A stretch of 64,000 nt of DNA from Reinekea marinisedimentorum (lineage in GTDB: Bacteria; Pseudomonadota; Gammaproteobacteria; Pseudomonadales; Natronospirillaceae), in contig NZ_SLZR01000008.1 in NCBI RefSeq assembly GCF_004341165.1, forward strand, positions 143,387 through 207,386. The letters run 5' to 3'. Below the pieces are notes generated by a model. It searched no databases. It worked only from the letters and a program-made list of their open reading frames with translations, and was not told where the DNA came from. Position 1 is the stretch's first letter. Each line of letters starts with the position of its first letter. A program made the translations under genes and the position numbers. Of the stretch, positions 53,533-63,722 are shown piece after piece.

Positions 53533-54597
53533 ATGGCAACCAATCAATACTGGCATGCCCTGACGGATGGTTCCGGAAAACTACAGTGTGATCTGTGCCC
53601 CAGGTATTGCAAAATTCCGCCGGGTGGCCGGGGGCTGTGTTATGTGCGCGGCAACGAAGGGGGAGAGGTGCGGCTGTTGACCTACGGCCGTTCCAGTGGC
53701 TTCTGTATTGATCCGATAGAAAAGAAACCGCTCAACCATTTTTTACCCGGTACGGCGGTACTGTCTTTTGGCACGGCCGGCTGCAATTTGGCCTGTAAGT
53801 TCTGCCAGAACTGGGATATCTCCAAATCCAGAGAACAGGATACGCTGGCTCAGCAGGCCAGCCCGGAGGCCATCGCCAGCGCGGCGAAGAACAATGGTTG
53901 TCGCTCGGTGGCCTACACCTATAACGATCCGGTGATCTTTCTGGAATACGCCTGCGATGTGGCAGCCGCCTGCCGCGAGCAGCAAGTAAAGAATGTGGCG
54001 GTCACGGCCGGCTATATTTGCGAGCAACCCAGAATTGAGTTCTTCTCGGCTATGGATGCCGCCAATGTCGATCTGAAAGCCTTTACCGACCGCTTTTACT
54101 GGAAGCTCTGTGGCGGCCACTTACAGCCGGTGCTGGAAACCCTGAAATACATCAAGCACGAAACTGACTGCTGGCTGGAAATTACCACGCTGCTGATCCC
54201 CGGCGAGAATGATTCCGACGCTGAGCTGCATGAGCTGACCGGCTGGGTCGTCAGTGAGCTGGGGCCGGATACCCCCATGCATTTTTCGGCCTTTCACCCC
54301 GACTGGAAGATGATGGATTACCCGCCGACACCCAAATCTACTCTGGTGCGGGCGCGCGAAATCGGCATTAAAAACGGTCTGCATTATGTTTATACCGGAA
54401 ATGTTCATCATCGGGATGGCGATACGACGTTTTGTCCACATTGTCATGCACCGGTCATTGTCCGTGACTGGTATGAGTTGGTGAAATGGCATTTAAAGGC
54501 GAATGGCCAATGCGAGTATTGCGGCGGTGCGCTTACGGGTGTGTTTGAGGGTATGCCGGGCGATTGGGGAGCAAGAAGAAAGATATGCAGGATTTAA
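53533..54597 (+). CDS. amrS: AmmeMemoRadiSam system radical SAM enzyme
   Basis: This 354-residue radical SAM protein has the [4Fe-4S] motif AGCNLACKFCQNWDISKSRE (CxxxCxxC). An N-terminal cysteine cluster (CDLCPRYCKIPPGGRGLC) and a C-terminal pair of CxxC motifs (CPHCHAPVIVRDW, CEYCGGAL) probably bind zinc. The start is the ATG at 53533 after a perfect AGGAGG; a frame 10 codons longer exists. It resembles pyruvate formate-lyase activating enzymes but belongs to the AmmeMemoRadiSam class, whose substrate is unknown. Confidence 0.95.
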   Translation: MATNQYWHALTDGSGKLQCDLCPRYCKIPPGGRGLCYVRGNEGGEVRLLTYGRSSGFCIDPIEKKPLNHFLPGTAVLSFGTAGCNLACKFCQNWDISKSREQDTLAQQASPEAIASAAKNNGCRSVAYTYNDPVIFLEYACDVAAACREQQVKNVAVTAGYICEQPRIEFFSAMDAANVDLKAFTDRFYWKLCGGHLQPVLETLKYIKHETDCWLEITTLLIPGENDSDAELHELTGWVVSELGPDTPMHFSAFHPDWKMMDYPPTPKSTLVRAREIGIKNGLHYVYTGNVHHRDGDTTFCPHCHAPVIVRDWYELVKWHLKANGQCEYCGGALTGVFEGMPGDWGARRKICRI

Positions 54598-54672
54598 CCG
54601 GTGGCTATGGTTTGGTGCTAACAGCCCGCGAGCCCTAATGGGCTATCAGCACCTGAGTTCGGCAGCGTTCTC

Positions 54673-55578
54673 TTATTGAGTCAGCAGGAACTCCATTAAA
54701 GCCTTCTGGGCATGCAGTCGGTTACCGGCCTGCGGGAACACAACAGAGCGCGGGTCATCCAGCATATCTTCGCTGATTTCTTCACCACGGTGCGCCGGCA
54801 GGCAGTGCAGGAACACAGCTTCCGGGTCGGCAGTATCCATCAGTGCCGGAGAAACCTGGTAGCCGGCGAAATCTGCCATGCGCTTCTTGGCTTCCTCTTC
54901 CTGGCCCATGCTGGCCCAAACATCGGTCGTGACCAGATGCGCGCCACGGGTGGCTTCTTCAACCGAGCGGAAAATCTGTACACGGTCGCCGGCCTTTTCC
55001 AGTAACTCAGCCATAGGCTCGTAGCCTTCCGGGCAGGCAATGTTCAGTTTGAAATCGAACAGCATGGCGGCATTGATGTAGCTGTTGCACATGTTGTTGC
55101 CGTCGCCAATCCAAACCGCCGTTTTACCCTGAATATCGCCACGCGCTTCAGTGTAAGCCTGCACGTCTGCCAGCAGCTGGCAAGGGTGGTAATCGTCGGT
55201 CAGTGCGTTGATGACCGGCAGGCTGCTGTATTCAGCAAACTTTTCGATCTTGCTGTGCTCAAAGGTACGGATCATCACAATGTCGATCATTTCCGACAGT
55301 ACGCGTGAGGTATCTTCAATAGGCTCGCCGCGGCCCAGCTGGGTATCGTTCGGTGACAGGAAGATCGCGCTGCCGCCAAACTGGTTCATACCGGCTTCAA
55401 AAGAAACCCGGGTACGGGTGGATGATTTTTCAAAAATCATGCCCAGCACACGGCCAACGAATGGCTGAAACACAGTCCGGCTTTCGTGCATCTTGCGTAG
55501 TTCAGATGCGCGTTTGATGATTTGGCGGGCTTCTTCCTGGCTCAAATCATTCAGTGTCAGAAAATGTCGGACTGCCAT
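54673..55578 (-). CDS. argF: Ornithine carbamoyltransferase
   Basis: ArgF makes citrulline from ornithine and carbamoyl phosphate in arginine synthesis. The 301-residue protein has the carbamoyl-phosphate motif [24 protein letters not shown], the ornithine loop [10 protein letters not shown] and the catalytic [13 protein letters not shown]. It is of the length of the anabolic enzymes. It is transcribed alone and is convergent with the radical SAM gene; a weak AGCCC/GGGCT hairpin at 54631-54644 lies between them. Confidence 0.97.
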   Translation of the reverse strand: MAVRHFLTLNDLSQEEARQIIKRASELRKMHESRTVFQPFVGRVLGMIFEKSSTRTRVSFEAGMNQFGGSAIFLSPNDTQLGRGEPIEDTSRVLSEMIDIVMIRTFEHSKIEKFAEYSSLPVINALTDDYHPCQLLADVQAYTEARGDIQGKTAVWIGDGNNMCNSYINAAMLFDFKLNIACPEGYEPMAELLEKAGDRVQIFRSVEEATRGAHLVTTDVWASMGQEEEAKKRMADFAGYQVSPALMDTADPEAVFLHCLPAHRGEEISEDMLDDPRSVVFPQAGNRLHAQKALMEFLLTQ

Positions 55579-55777
55579 AGCGTTTCTACTCCATTTTTGG
55601 CGGGAAAACTAACAGGCTAGCACGCAAGCTCAGGAGCGGCAATACTGATACACAGCTGGATTTCAGATTCCTGACCGCCACCAATCATTCAACGCATACC
55701 CTGCTTTTTTAGGGTGGCAGATGCGCTGCGGATGAGTACAATAGTTTAAATATCTGACTAAATTAGTAGGTTATTGA

Positions 55778-56098
55778 ATGAGTGACACACTGGAGAACAT
55801 CAAACAGCAAATCGCCGAGAACGACATTCTGCTGTATATGAAGGGCAACCCAAACCAGCCGATGTGCGGCTTTTCAGCTCGTGCTGTGCAGGCGCTGATG
55901 TCTTGCGGCGAGCGTTTTGCCTATGTTGATATTCTGGAGCATCAGGATATCCGTGCAGAGCTGCCAAAATTTGCCAACTGGCCAACCTTCCCGCAGCTGT
56001 GGGTTAAAGGTGAACTGGTGGGTGGCTGCGACATCATCACCGATATGTTTGAGAAGGGCGAACTGCAACCGCTGGTTAGCGAAGCCACTAAAGCCTGA
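55778..56098 (+). CDS. grxD: Monothiol glutaredoxin GrxD (Grx4)
   Basis: GrxD binds and transfers [2Fe-2S] clusters. The 106-residue protein carries the CGFS active site in KGNPNQPMCGFSARAVQAL, plus WPTFPQLWVKGELVGGCDI typical of monothiol glutaredoxins. It is a single-gene unit with a terminator. Confidence 0.97.
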   Translation: MSDTLENIKQQIAENDILLYMKGNPNQPMCGFSARAVQALMSCGERFAYVDILEHQDIRAELPKFANWPTFPQLWVKGELVGGCDIITDMFEKGELQPLVSEATKA

Positions 56099-56122
56099 TA
56101 TCGCCATTAGTATTTGGCCATT

Positions 56123-56165
56123 AACGCCCTTTCATGCGTCAGCAGAAAGGGCGTTTTCGTTTTTA
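56123..56165 (+). terminator. Rho-independent terminator after grxD
   Basis: An 11-bp stem AACGCCCTTTC/GAAAGGGCGTT is followed by TTCGTTTTT, 25 bases after the grxD stop. Confidence 0.92.
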
Positions 56166-56227
56166 TCGCTGACATTTAGCGGCCAGCTCCGTAAAATCCG
56201 GTCTCTTTTCTCATTCGCAGAGTTCAA

Positions 56228-56980
56228 ATGACTTCCCTTACAGACTCTCAATTACTGCGTTATGCGCGAAATATTTTGTTAAGCAATGTCGATATTGCCG
56301 GTCAGGAAGTGCTGCTTGGCAGTCACGTTGTTGTCATCGGTGCCGGTGGCTTAGGCAGCCCGGTGCTGCAATATTGTGCCGCCGCGGGTATTGGTCAGCT
56401 GACTATTATTGATGACGACTGTGTAGACGAGACAAACCTGCAGCGTCAGGTCATTTTTAACGAGCAGCAGGTGGCGCAGCCGAAAGCTGAAGCCGCTGCC
56501 GCACAGCTGCGTCAACTGAACTCTGCTATAACGCTGAATGCCAAAACCGAGCGCTTAGAAGCCGGTAACGTTGACGGCTTGCTGCAGGGTGCCGATCTGG
56601 TCATCGCCGGTACCGATAACCTGGCCAGCCGAATGCTTGCCAACGGCTATTGCCGGGCGCACTCTATTCCATTGGTGACTGGCGCGGCCATCGGCACCTC
56701 TGGCCAGATCACCTGTTTTGACTTCCGTCAGCAGAACAGCGCTTGCCTGGCTTGCGTCTACCCTGATGAAAGCGAGAATTTATCCTGCGCGCAATCGGGT
56801 GTGCTGGGCCCGGTGGTTGGCACTGTGGGTTCATTAATGGCTACTGAAGCCATCAAGCTGTTGCTGAATATCGGTAAGCCGCTGACGGGGCGATTGCTGG
56901 TTTGGGATGCCATGTCGATGGACTGGCAAAATTTTAATTACGCGAAATCGCCCGGCTGTAAAGTGTGTGGAGAGAACTAA
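56228..56980 (+). CDS. moeB: ThiF/MoeB/HesA-family adenylyltransferase
   Basis: This E1-like enzyme adenylates the C-terminus of a ubiquitin-fold sulfur carrier, most likely MoaD. The 250-residue protein has VVIGAGGLGSPVLQYCAAAGIG (nucleotide loop), DETNLQRQVIF, GTDNLASR, a CLACVYP/CKVCGEN zinc site, and the candidate catalytic cysteine in LSCAQSGVLGPVVGTVGSL. MoeB and ThiF are hard to separate by eye; MoeB is preferred from general similarity. No moaD or this gene is adjacent. It is followed at once by the MFS gene. Confidence 0.85.
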   Translation: MTSLTDSQLLRYARNILLSNVDIAGQEVLLGSHVVVIGAGGLGSPVLQYCAAAGIGQLTIIDDDCVDETNLQRQVIFNEQQVAQPKAEAAAAQLRQLNSAITLNAKTERLEAGNVDGLLQGADLVIAGTDNLASRMLANGYCRAHSIPLVTGAAIGTSGQITCFDFRQQNSACLACVYPDESENLSCAQSGVLGPVVGTVGSLMATEAIKLLLNIGKPLTGRLLVWDAMSMDWQNFNYAKSPGCKVCGEN

Positions 56981-58165
56981 ATGAACGATCAAAAACTCAG
57001 AGAAAACTTTCTGCTGCTGGTGGCCTTTGTGATGCCAATTGCGTTTTCCAGCTGGCTGGCACTGCTGAATAACTTTGCCATTGATGCTGCCGGTTTTACC
57101 GGGCGTGAAATTGGCATTCTGCAAAGCCTGCGCGAAGTGCCGGGCTTTCTTTCCTTTGCTGCCGTGTTCGTTCTGTTGTTTCTTCATGAACAGCGCTTTG
57201 CGGTCATTTCACTGCTGCTGCTTGGCCTGGGCGTGTTTCTGACCGGCTTCTTTCCTTCGGTGCTCGGGCTTTATGTCACCACGGTGATTATGTCGATCGG
57301 CTTTCATTATTTTGAAACCATCAACCAGTCATTAACGCTGCAGTGGCTGCCCAAAGAGCATACCGCTGAATTTATGGGCCGGGTGCTTTCGGTGAAGGCA
57401 GTAGCCGCCATTTTGTCCTTTGGTGGCGTCTGGCTGGCGATTGATTACTTCGAACTAGCTTACGTGTATGTGTATGCCATTTTTGGCGGCCTGACCCTGG
57501 TCGCTGTTGTTTATATGGCGCTGCGCTACCCGCTGTTTGCCGCCAAAGCGCCGCAGCAGAAGAAGCTGATTTTGCGTAAGCGGTATTGGCTGTTCTATTG
57601 GCTGACCTTTTTAAGTGGCGCCCGTCGGCAGATCTTTGTCGTCTTTGCCGGCTTCTTAATGGTGGAAAAATTCGGCTACAGTGCCGGGCAAATCGCCTTG
57701 TTGCTGCTGATTAATCACTTTTTTAACATGCTCTTTGCCAAAAAGATTGGCGCCTGGATCGGCCATATTGGCGAGCGTAAGGCGCTGACCATTGAATACA
57801 TCGGCCTGGTGTTGGTGTTTGCCGGTTACGCCATTGTTGAGAACGCCTGGGCAGCGGCCGGGCTGTACGTGGTTGATCACCTGTTCTTTGCCTTTGCCAT
57901 TGCCATCAAAACTTATTTTCAGAAGATTGCCGACCCCGGCGATATGGCCTCAACTGCGGGTGTTTCGTTCACCATTAACCACATTGCCGCGGTGGTACTG
58001 CCGGTTGTGCTAGGCTTAGTATGGTTGGTTTCTCCGGCGGCAGTGTTCTATCTGGGTGCCGTTATTGCCGCGCTGAGTTTAGCCAGTAGTCAGCTGATTC
58101 CATCGGTTCCGGCTCCGGGCGAGCATGTACGCTGGCAATCAGGCAAGTCTGTCAACGTAACCTGA
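56981..58165 (+). CDS. MFS-type membrane transporter
   Basis: This 394-residue protein has about 11-12 membrane helices. It begins MNDQKLRENFLLLVAFVMPIAFSSWLALLNNF, and has the segments GILQSLREVPGFLSF and VATLALYVTTVIM-like LGLYVTTVIMSIGFHY. It belongs to the major facilitator superfamily; the substrate is unknown. Its ATG follows the moeB stop with no spacing, so they are co-transcribed. yqgE is 12 bases downstream. Confidence 0.85.
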   Translation: MNDQKLRENFLLLVAFVMPIAFSSWLALLNNFAIDAAGFTGREIGILQSLREVPGFLSFAAVFVLLFLHEQRFAVISLLLLGLGVFLTGFFPSVLGLYVTTVIMSIGFHYFETINQSLTLQWLPKEHTAEFMGRVLSVKAVAAILSFGGVWLAIDYFELAYVYVYAIFGGLTLVAVVYMALRYPLFAAKAPQQKKLILRKRYWLFYWLTFLSGARRQIFVVFAGFLMVEKFGYSAGQIALLLLINHFFNMLFAKKIGAWIGHIGERKALTIEYIGLVLVFAGYAIVENAWAAAGLYVVDHLFFAFAIAIKTYFQKIADPGDMASTAGVSFTINHIAAVVLPVVLGLVWLVSPAAVFYLGAVIAALSLASSQLIPSVPAPGEHVRWQSGKSVNVT

Positions 58166-58177
58166 GGTGGCGAGTTT

Positions 58178-58738
58178 ATGAGTAGTATGAATCTGAACCA
58201 CCATTTTTTAATCGCCATGCCAAACATGGCCGACCCTTATTTTGCGGGCTCGGTGACCTATATTCTGCAACATGACAGCGAGGGTACCATGGGTCTGGTG
58301 ATCAACCACCAGACCGATATTCTGATGTCTGAAGTTTACGAATCTTCCGGAATCCGCATTTTTGGTGACGATGCCGGTAACGCGCCGGTCTATCAGGGTG
58401 GGCCCGTTTCCAGCGAACAGGGCTTTGTATTGCATCCTGCAGGCAAGACAACCTGGCAGGCTTCAATGGTCAATCAGGATCTGGCGCTGACGACCAGCCG
58501 GGATATTCTCGATGCCATCGCCATTGGCGTGGGGCCGGAAGATTACCTGTTTTGCCTGGGCTATTCCGGTTGGTCGGCAGGGCAGCTGGAAGATGAGCTG
58601 AAGCATAACGCCTGGCTGACCGTGGAAGCCGACAACGCCATCATCTTCAACCCGGACAACAGCAAAAAGTATCAGTCTGCGTTATCCAAACTGGGCATAG
58701 ACCCGCTGTCGCTTTCCTCTCATGGTGGCCTCGCTTAG
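58178..58738 (+). CDS. YqgE/AlgH-family protein
   Basis: This 186-residue protein contains the family start NLNHHFLIAMPNMADPYFAGSV, with TYILQHDSEGTMGLVINHQ, VYQGGPVSSEQGFVLH and FCLGYSGWSAGQLEDEL. YqgE/AlgH proteins are widespread; in Pseudomonas AlgH affects alginate expression, but the molecular function is unknown. It is usually next to yqgF and pyrB, which are absent here. Confidence 0.95.
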   Translation: MSSMNLNHHFLIAMPNMADPYFAGSVTYILQHDSEGTMGLVINHQTDILMSEVYESSGIRIFGDDAGNAPVYQGGPVSSEQGFVLHPAGKTTWQASMVNQDLALTTSRDILDAIAIGVGPEDYLFCLGYSGWSAGQLEDELKHNAWLTVEADNAIIFNPDNSKKYQSALSKLGIDPLSLSSHGGLA

Positions 58739-58775
58739 CGAAGCCACGCAGTTGTTGCCAGTGGCGCATGCGCCA

Positions 58776-59873
58776 CTAACCTTCCAGCCCAAAGCCGTGC
58801 ATAGCCAGTAGCTCCTGCTTCACGCCGGCATAGTCGATCGAATCAAACTGTTCAGCGCTCATCTGTTCTATGCGGGCTTTAATGCCGGCCTGAACATCTG
58901 CCGCCAGTTCAAGGTTATCCAGCCTGAGCAGGTCACCCTCTTGTTCGGCACCACCGGCGAACAACCGCGCCATCTGATCAAAAACATTTTCTTCCTGATT
59001 GCGGGCATTCAGTTCAGCCTTCAGCGCCATCACATAGGGAGCCATCAGCGGTATAAACAGGCTGGCCTTGGTGACCAGAGCCTTGCACACCACAACGCTG
59101 GCATTAAAGCCCTGTGAGCGAAGCTGTTCGGCGGTTTGGTGCATGTGTTCTTTGGCAGCACCGAGTGAGCCTTCACGGTAAACCGGGGCATTCAGTTCGC
59201 TGCCCAGATAGCTGTAGTTGTAGCTGGTGCAGTCGTCGCTGAGAACATCGGCTGTGCGCAGAGCCTGCAGCCAGCTTTGCCAGTCTTCACCACCCATAAT
59301 TGAAACGGTATCGGCAACCTGCTGTGCGTTGGCGGCCGGTAATTCCATTTCAAAAAAGCGGTCGTTTTCCAGATCTACCTGCAAGCCCTTAAGCCCGTCT
59401 GTGGTTGGCAGAATGCTGGAGCGAATCTTATTACCCTGATCATCCAGTTTGACGCCGGCTGCCAGGCTGTAGATAACCAGATCAAACTTTTTTCCGAACG
59501 CTTTTATCTGCTCTATGACCTGCTGCTTGGTTTGCTCCAGAAAGGCATCGGCATTGAAGGTGACAGCCCGGTGGTTTTGCTGTTCAGCCAGCGTGTGAAA
59601 GGCCTGATCAAGGTGCCAGCCTGCCGAGCCGCTGTGGCTTTCACTGGCCGGGCGTTCAAAGCAAACGCCAATGCTGGTTTGTGCGCCATTGCGCAGCGTT
59701 GCCAGCCGTGAAGCCAGCCCGAAGCCGCTGGAACAGCCGAGCACCAGAACATTGTTGTAGCGTTTGCCGGCCGGTTTGCCGTTAAGGATTTGCCATTGCT
59801 GGCCAAGATACTGATGACAGCCATCAGGGTTGGAGTTTCGGACAACGCTGCCCTTAATATCGGGTTGAATCAT
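58776..59873 (-). CDS. fabV: Enoyl-[acyl-carrier-protein] reductase FabV-like, divergent
   Basis: FabV reduces enoyl-ACP with NADH in fatty acid synthesis and is insensitive to triclosan. The 365-residue protein has the nucleotide motif VLGCSSGFGLASRLA, FDLVIYSLAAG, VSIMGGEDWQSWLQAL, SYLGSELNAPVYREGSLGAAKEH (the Y-x8-K active site of FabV) and VTKASLFIPLMAPYVMALKAEL. It differs from classical FabV (about 395-400 residues): the usual SLASPVR is SLAAGVK and it stops directly after FGFGLEG. It might be a second, trans-2-enoyl-CoA-type enzyme. Confidence 0.85.
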   Translation of the reverse strand: MIQPDIKGSVVRNSNPDGCHQYLGQQWQILNGKPAGKRYNNVLVLGCSSGFGLASRLATLRNGAQTSIGVCFERPASESHSGSAGWHLDQAFHTLAEQQNHRAVTFNADAFLEQTKQQVIEQIKAFGKKFDLVIYSLAAGVKLDDQGNKIRSSILPTTDGLKGLQVDLENDRFFEMELPAANAQQVADTVSIMGGEDWQSWLQALRTADVLSDDCTSYNYSYLGSELNAPVYREGSLGAAKEHMHQTAEQLRSQGFNASVVVCKALVTKASLFIPLMAPYVMALKAELNARNQEENVFDQMARLFAGGAEQEGDLLRLDNLELAADVQAGIKARIEQMSAEQFDSIDYAGVKQELLAMHGFGLEG

Positions 59874-59939
59874 GCTGGCTCACCGTAGAATGTAAAGGGT
59901 TCATTCTAAGCGATCAGCCAGCAAGGTGGTTGATGCAGA

Positions 59940-61940
59940 TTAGATTTTAAACTGTGAAACCAGCGCCGACTGCTCATCAGACAGCTGGTTCAGTGATTCA
60001 CTGTTGGCGGCAGCGCGTTCAGCCACGCTCTTAATATTTTCCGCCATGTCAGAAATGCTGACAATACTCTCGGCTACTTCTTTGGCAACCGAGCTTTGTT
60101 CTTCCGAGGCTGCCGCAATGGAGCTGCTCATGTCGTTAATAGAGCTTAACCCGGCCAGCATCTGCTTCAGGGTTTCACTGGTTTCCAATGCCTGCGCGAC
60201 CGAACGGTCGGCCTGTTCCTGGTTGCTTTCAACAATGCCCACTGCCTGCTGCGCTTTATGCTGCAGGCTGTCGATCATCTGGCGGATTTCAGTAGCCGAT
60301 TGCTGGGTTCTGTTGGCCAGCGAGCGTACTTCATCGGCCACCACGGCAAAGCCGCGGCCTTGTTCACCGGCGCGCGCAGCTTCAATGGCGGCGTTCAGTG
60401 CCAGCAGATTGGTCTGTTCGGCAATGCCCTGAATTACGTTGAGAATATCGCCAATCTGCAGCGATTCAGCCGAAAGCTGCTGAATCACCGTTGAGGCTTC
60501 ATCGAGTGAAGACTTCAGCATGTTGACGAAATCAACATTGCGCGACATGGCCGTCATGTTCGATTCGGCCTGCTCGGTAATTTTGGATACTTCGGTGCTG
60601 GCTTCATTGGCGTGCGAGGCTACCTCGTTAATGGCGGCTTCCATTTCGGTCACTGCGGTTGCTACGGAATCCGTCTGCGCGCGTTGATTGCCAACTTCAT
60701 CATTGGTTTGCGTGCTCATTCTGTGGCTGGCGGTTGCCACTTCGTTAATGGTCGACGCGCTGTTTTGTACCTGAGCAATCAGTGAGCCCAGTTTCTCGAT
60801 CAACAGGTTGATGTTCGTAGCCACCAGGCCGAGTTCGGATTTAAAGTTTTGCCTGATCGGCTGGGTCAGGTCGCCTTCGGAAAGCGACGCTAATGACGAC
60901 ATAATTGCTGCCAGTGGCTTGCGGATAGAAACCACAACCGATGCCGCGATGAATACCGATACCACAACCGAGATCAGCGCCAGAATTATGTTCACCACGA
61001 CGGATGTTTCAAAGGTGCTGTTGGCTTCTTCTACGGCCTGGTCAGCGATGGTTCGTACACCCTCGACCAGTGCTTGAGCCTCGGCAGCAATGCTCGCCAT
61101 CTGCATGATTGTTTCATCGAAGATAACGGCGCTTTCATCGTTGTATTTCAGGTACGAAAGCTGCTGCTGAAAGGCACCGAGCGGCTGCATAATGGTGCGG
61201 TCGAATTCATCGCGGTAGTACTCAATATCAAAGGCGTAATCCGGCATGGCTTCGATCGCCAGGTTCATGTTTCGGATAAATTCGGTGTGGATATCGTTAA
61301 ATTCGCTGATGTAGCTACCGGCCGCAGCATAGGTGGGGATTGAAGGGATTCTGTTCAGCAGCTCTACCGCCGCGTTGGAACGGTTCAGCGCCAGATCAAT
61401 ATTCCAGGCAACATCCTGCAGGCCCTGCCGGGCGGCTATTTCAGAGATCTCTCTCATATCGGTATCAAAAAACAGCCACACCTCAACAAAGTTGTTCAGC
61501 TCGGTCAGCGCCTTTTGCTGGGCGGAAATGCGGTTATCGTGCAGGTTCAGGTGTTCTTCGGCCTTGGTGAACAGGGTTGCAGCGTTGGTGTCGACTCGTC
61601 GTAACGACTCATACAGTTCAGGGTAGGCTTCAAGGTCAATGAAAAAGGCATCGGCAATAGACTGGTAATCGCCTTTGGCTTCGTTATAGGAATCTCTCAG
61701 GGCTTTACGCTTCTCTGGCTCCTGTGTGTTGGCGTGCTGCAGCATGGCCCGGTTGGCGTTTTGCAGGTTAATCAAAACTCCGTTGGCATCATCCACCATT
61801 TTAGAGAGAGTGGTCGATGTTAGCTCCAGGTGCGCCGCCATACGAATTTGTGACACGTAAGCGGTGCTTGCTATGGCGATTACCAGCGCAATAACCACCG
61901 AAAATCCTATGGTGATGCGTTGAATCAATGACAGGTTCAT
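59940..61940 (-). CDS. Methyl-accepting chemotaxis protein with periplasmic sensor
   Basis: This is a 666-residue transmembrane chemoreceptor. A membrane helix near the N-terminus ([17 protein letters not shown]) is followed by a large helical periplasmic domain (about 35-310), a second helix ([23 protein letters not shown]), a HAMP segment ([20 protein letters not shown]) and the signalling domain with [21 protein letters not shown] at the hairpin tip. The ligand is unknown. It is a single gene upstream of fabV on the minus strand. Confidence 0.95.
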   Translation of the reverse strand: MNLSLIQRITIGFSVVIALVIAIASTAYVSQIRMAAHLELTSTTLSKMVDDANGVLINLQNANRAMLQHANTQEPEKRKALRDSYNEAKGDYQSIADAFFIDLEAYPELYESLRRVDTNAATLFTKAEEHLNLHDNRISAQQKALTELNNFVEVWLFFDTDMREISEIAARQGLQDVAWNIDLALNRSNAAVELLNRIPSIPTYAAAGSYISEFNDIHTEFIRNMNLAIEAMPDYAFDIEYYRDEFDRTIMQPLGAFQQQLSYLKYNDESAVIFDETIMQMASIAAEAQALVEGVRTIADQAVEEANSTFETSVVVNIILALISVVVSVFIAASVVVSIRKPLAAIMSSLASLSEGDLTQPIRQNFKSELGLVATNINLLIEKLGSLIAQVQNSASTINEVATASHRMSTQTNDEVGNQRAQTDSVATAVTEMEAAINEVASHANEASTEVSKITEQAESNMTAMSRNVDFVNMLKSSLDEASTVIQQLSAESLQIGDILNVIQGIAEQTNLLALNAAIEAARAGEQGRGFAVVADEVRSLANRTQQSATEIRQMIDSLQHKAQQAVGIVESNQEQADRSVAQALETSETLKQMLAGLSSINDMSSSIAAASEEQSSVAKEVAESIVSISDMAENIKSVAERAAANSESLNQLSDEQSALVSQFKI

Positions 61941-62146
61941 ACGTTACCTCAGCGTAATGCTTTCTTTTGTTTGCGGCTTTAATAAGCCCTATTGGTGTCT
62001 GTATCGGGTGGGTTATTCAAAACTTTAACTAACGGCAGTATAGGAGAGTATTTTTCCTGCGATTGGCGGAAATAAATTATTGATAGCCGCTAACGCCGGT
62101 TTGCTTATAAAATCGGCCACCAAATTTATTAACGGGAGTACATATC

Positions 62147-63331
62147 ATGGCGCTGGGCACACCCTTTTCGGCAACAGCAACACGGGTCTTGTTACTGGGT
62201 TCGGGCGAGTTAGGCAAAGAGGTCGCGATTGAGTGCAAGCGCCTTGGCGTTGAAGTGATTGCCTGCGACCGATACGAGCACGCCCCCGCGATGCAGGTGG
62301 CAGACCGCAGCTATGTACTTTCTATGCTCGATGAAAACGCCCTGGCAGAGGTGATTGAAAAGGAACAGCCGCACTATATTGTGCCGGAAATTGAAGCCAT
62401 CGCCACTGCCGCGCTGGAGCGCTTCGAGCAACAGGGCCTAACGGTTGTACCAAACGCCCGCGCTGTGCAGCTGACCATGAACCGCGAAGGCATTCGTCGG
62501 CTGGCCGCTGAAGAGCTGGGCATCGCCAGCTCGCCGTATCAGTTCTGCTCAAGTTTTGAAGAGTTTGAAGCCGCCACGAAAGTGATTGGCTTCCCTTGCG
62601 TGGTCAAACCCATCATGAGTTCATCCGGCAAGGGCCAATCGGTGCTGCGCAGCCAGGAAGATTTAGCTGAAGCCTGGCAGGAAGCCCAAGAGGGCGGCCG
62701 TGCCGGTGGTGGCCGGGTGATCGTAGAAGGCTTTGTTGAATTCGACTATGAAATCACACTGCTGACTATTCGCCACAGCGGTGGCACCAGCTACTGTGCG
62801 CCCATTGGTCACCGCCAGGAAGACGGCGATTATCAGGAAAGCTGGCAGCCGCAAGCGATGACCGAAACCGCCCTGAAGCGCAGTGAAGAGATCGCCGCTA
62901 AGGTAACGGAAGCATTGGGTGGCTATGGGCTGTTTGGTGTTGAGCTGTTCATTAAAGGCGACGACGTGCTGTTCAGCGAGGTTTCCCCTCGGCCACACGA
63001 TACCGGCATGGTGACTATGATCAGCCAGAACCTTTCCGAGTTTGCACTGCATACCCGAGCGTTTCTGGGGTTGCCGATTCCGGCAGTGCGTCAGTATGGC
63101 CCGGCAGCATCCGCAGTGATTAAAGCCACGGGCGAAACCAGCCTGGTGCAATACTCCGCTCTGGAAAAAGCCCTGCAGGTAATTGATACCGATATTCGCC
63201 TGTTTGGCAAACCGGAAGTAAAAGGCACCCGCCGCATGGGTGTAGCGCTGGCGCTGGGCGAAAGCATTGAAATTGCTAAAGTGAAAGCGATACGTGCAGC
63301 TTCGGAAGTTGAGGTTAAAGTAGGGGAGTAA
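62147..63331 (+). CDS. purT: Formate-dependent phosphoribosylglycinamide formyltransferase PurT
   Basis: PurT formylates GAR using formate and ATP in purine synthesis, an alternative to the folate-dependent PurN. The 394-residue ATP-grasp enzyme has [67 protein letters not shown] and [13 protein letters not shown] ribosome site (GGGAG) lies upstream of the ATG. Confidence 0.97.
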   Translation: MALGTPFSATATRVLLLGSGELGKEVAIECKRLGVEVIACDRYEHAPAMQVADRSYVLSMLDENALAEVIEKEQPHYIVPEIEAIATAALERFEQQGLTVVPNARAVQLTMNREGIRRLAAEELGIASSPYQFCSSFEEFEAATKVIGFPCVVKPIMSSSGKGQSVLRSQEDLAEAWQEAQEGGRAGGGRVIVEGFVEFDYEITLLTIRHSGGTSYCAPIGHRQEDGDYQESWQPQAMTETALKRSEEIAAKVTEALGGYGLFGVELFIKGDDVLFSEVSPRPHDTGMVTMISQNLSEFALHTRAFLGLPIPAVRQYGPAASAVIKATGETSLVQYSALEKALQVIDTDIRLFGKPEVKGTRRMGVALALGESIEIAKVKAIRAASEVEVKVGE

Positions 63332-63567
63332 CTGCCCTCATCATTCTTACTTATCTACCTCAGGCATGCCCGCGAGAGCGGGTATCTGCTAGCCTGCAGC
63401 TACCAAGAATGCTCACGTTTAAAGAGACTCAAGGCAAGTAGCGTGCTTTGCTAAAATGATCTATTGGCGGACTAAAATGAGCTGCCGTAATACCTCAAGC
63501 TTTTGAGTTTCCCTTTCTGAAATCACTTCTATTTCTTGTCGCGATTTACGGATATTTCTGGGTTATG

Positions 63568-63591
63568 CGACAGCTGTCGCTTTTTGTGGAA
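63568..63591 (+). repeat. 24-bp palindrome-containing repeat, copy 1
   Basis: The motif is the palindrome GCGACAGCTGTCGC followed by TTTTTGTGGAA. It recurs exactly 131 bases downstream over 24 bases. Confidence 0.85.
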
Positions 63592-63698
63592 AATTGCTCA
63601 GATTTACTTTTCAGGATGGGGGCTTCTTGCAAGGCTAATAAGGAACTAAGTGATTGTTATAAATAGAAAAAACCAGTGTCGCTTTATTTTGACTTTTA

Positions 63699-63722
63699 CG
63701 ACAGCTGTCGCTTTTTGTGGAA
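63699..63722 (+). repeat. 24-bp palindrome-containing repeat, copy 2
   Basis: Exact second copy of the motif at 63568. A partial copy lies just upstream (63675-63691, TGTCGCTTTATTTTG) and a degenerate inverted copy downstream (63812-63834, GCGACAGGTGTCGT). Confidence 0.85.
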
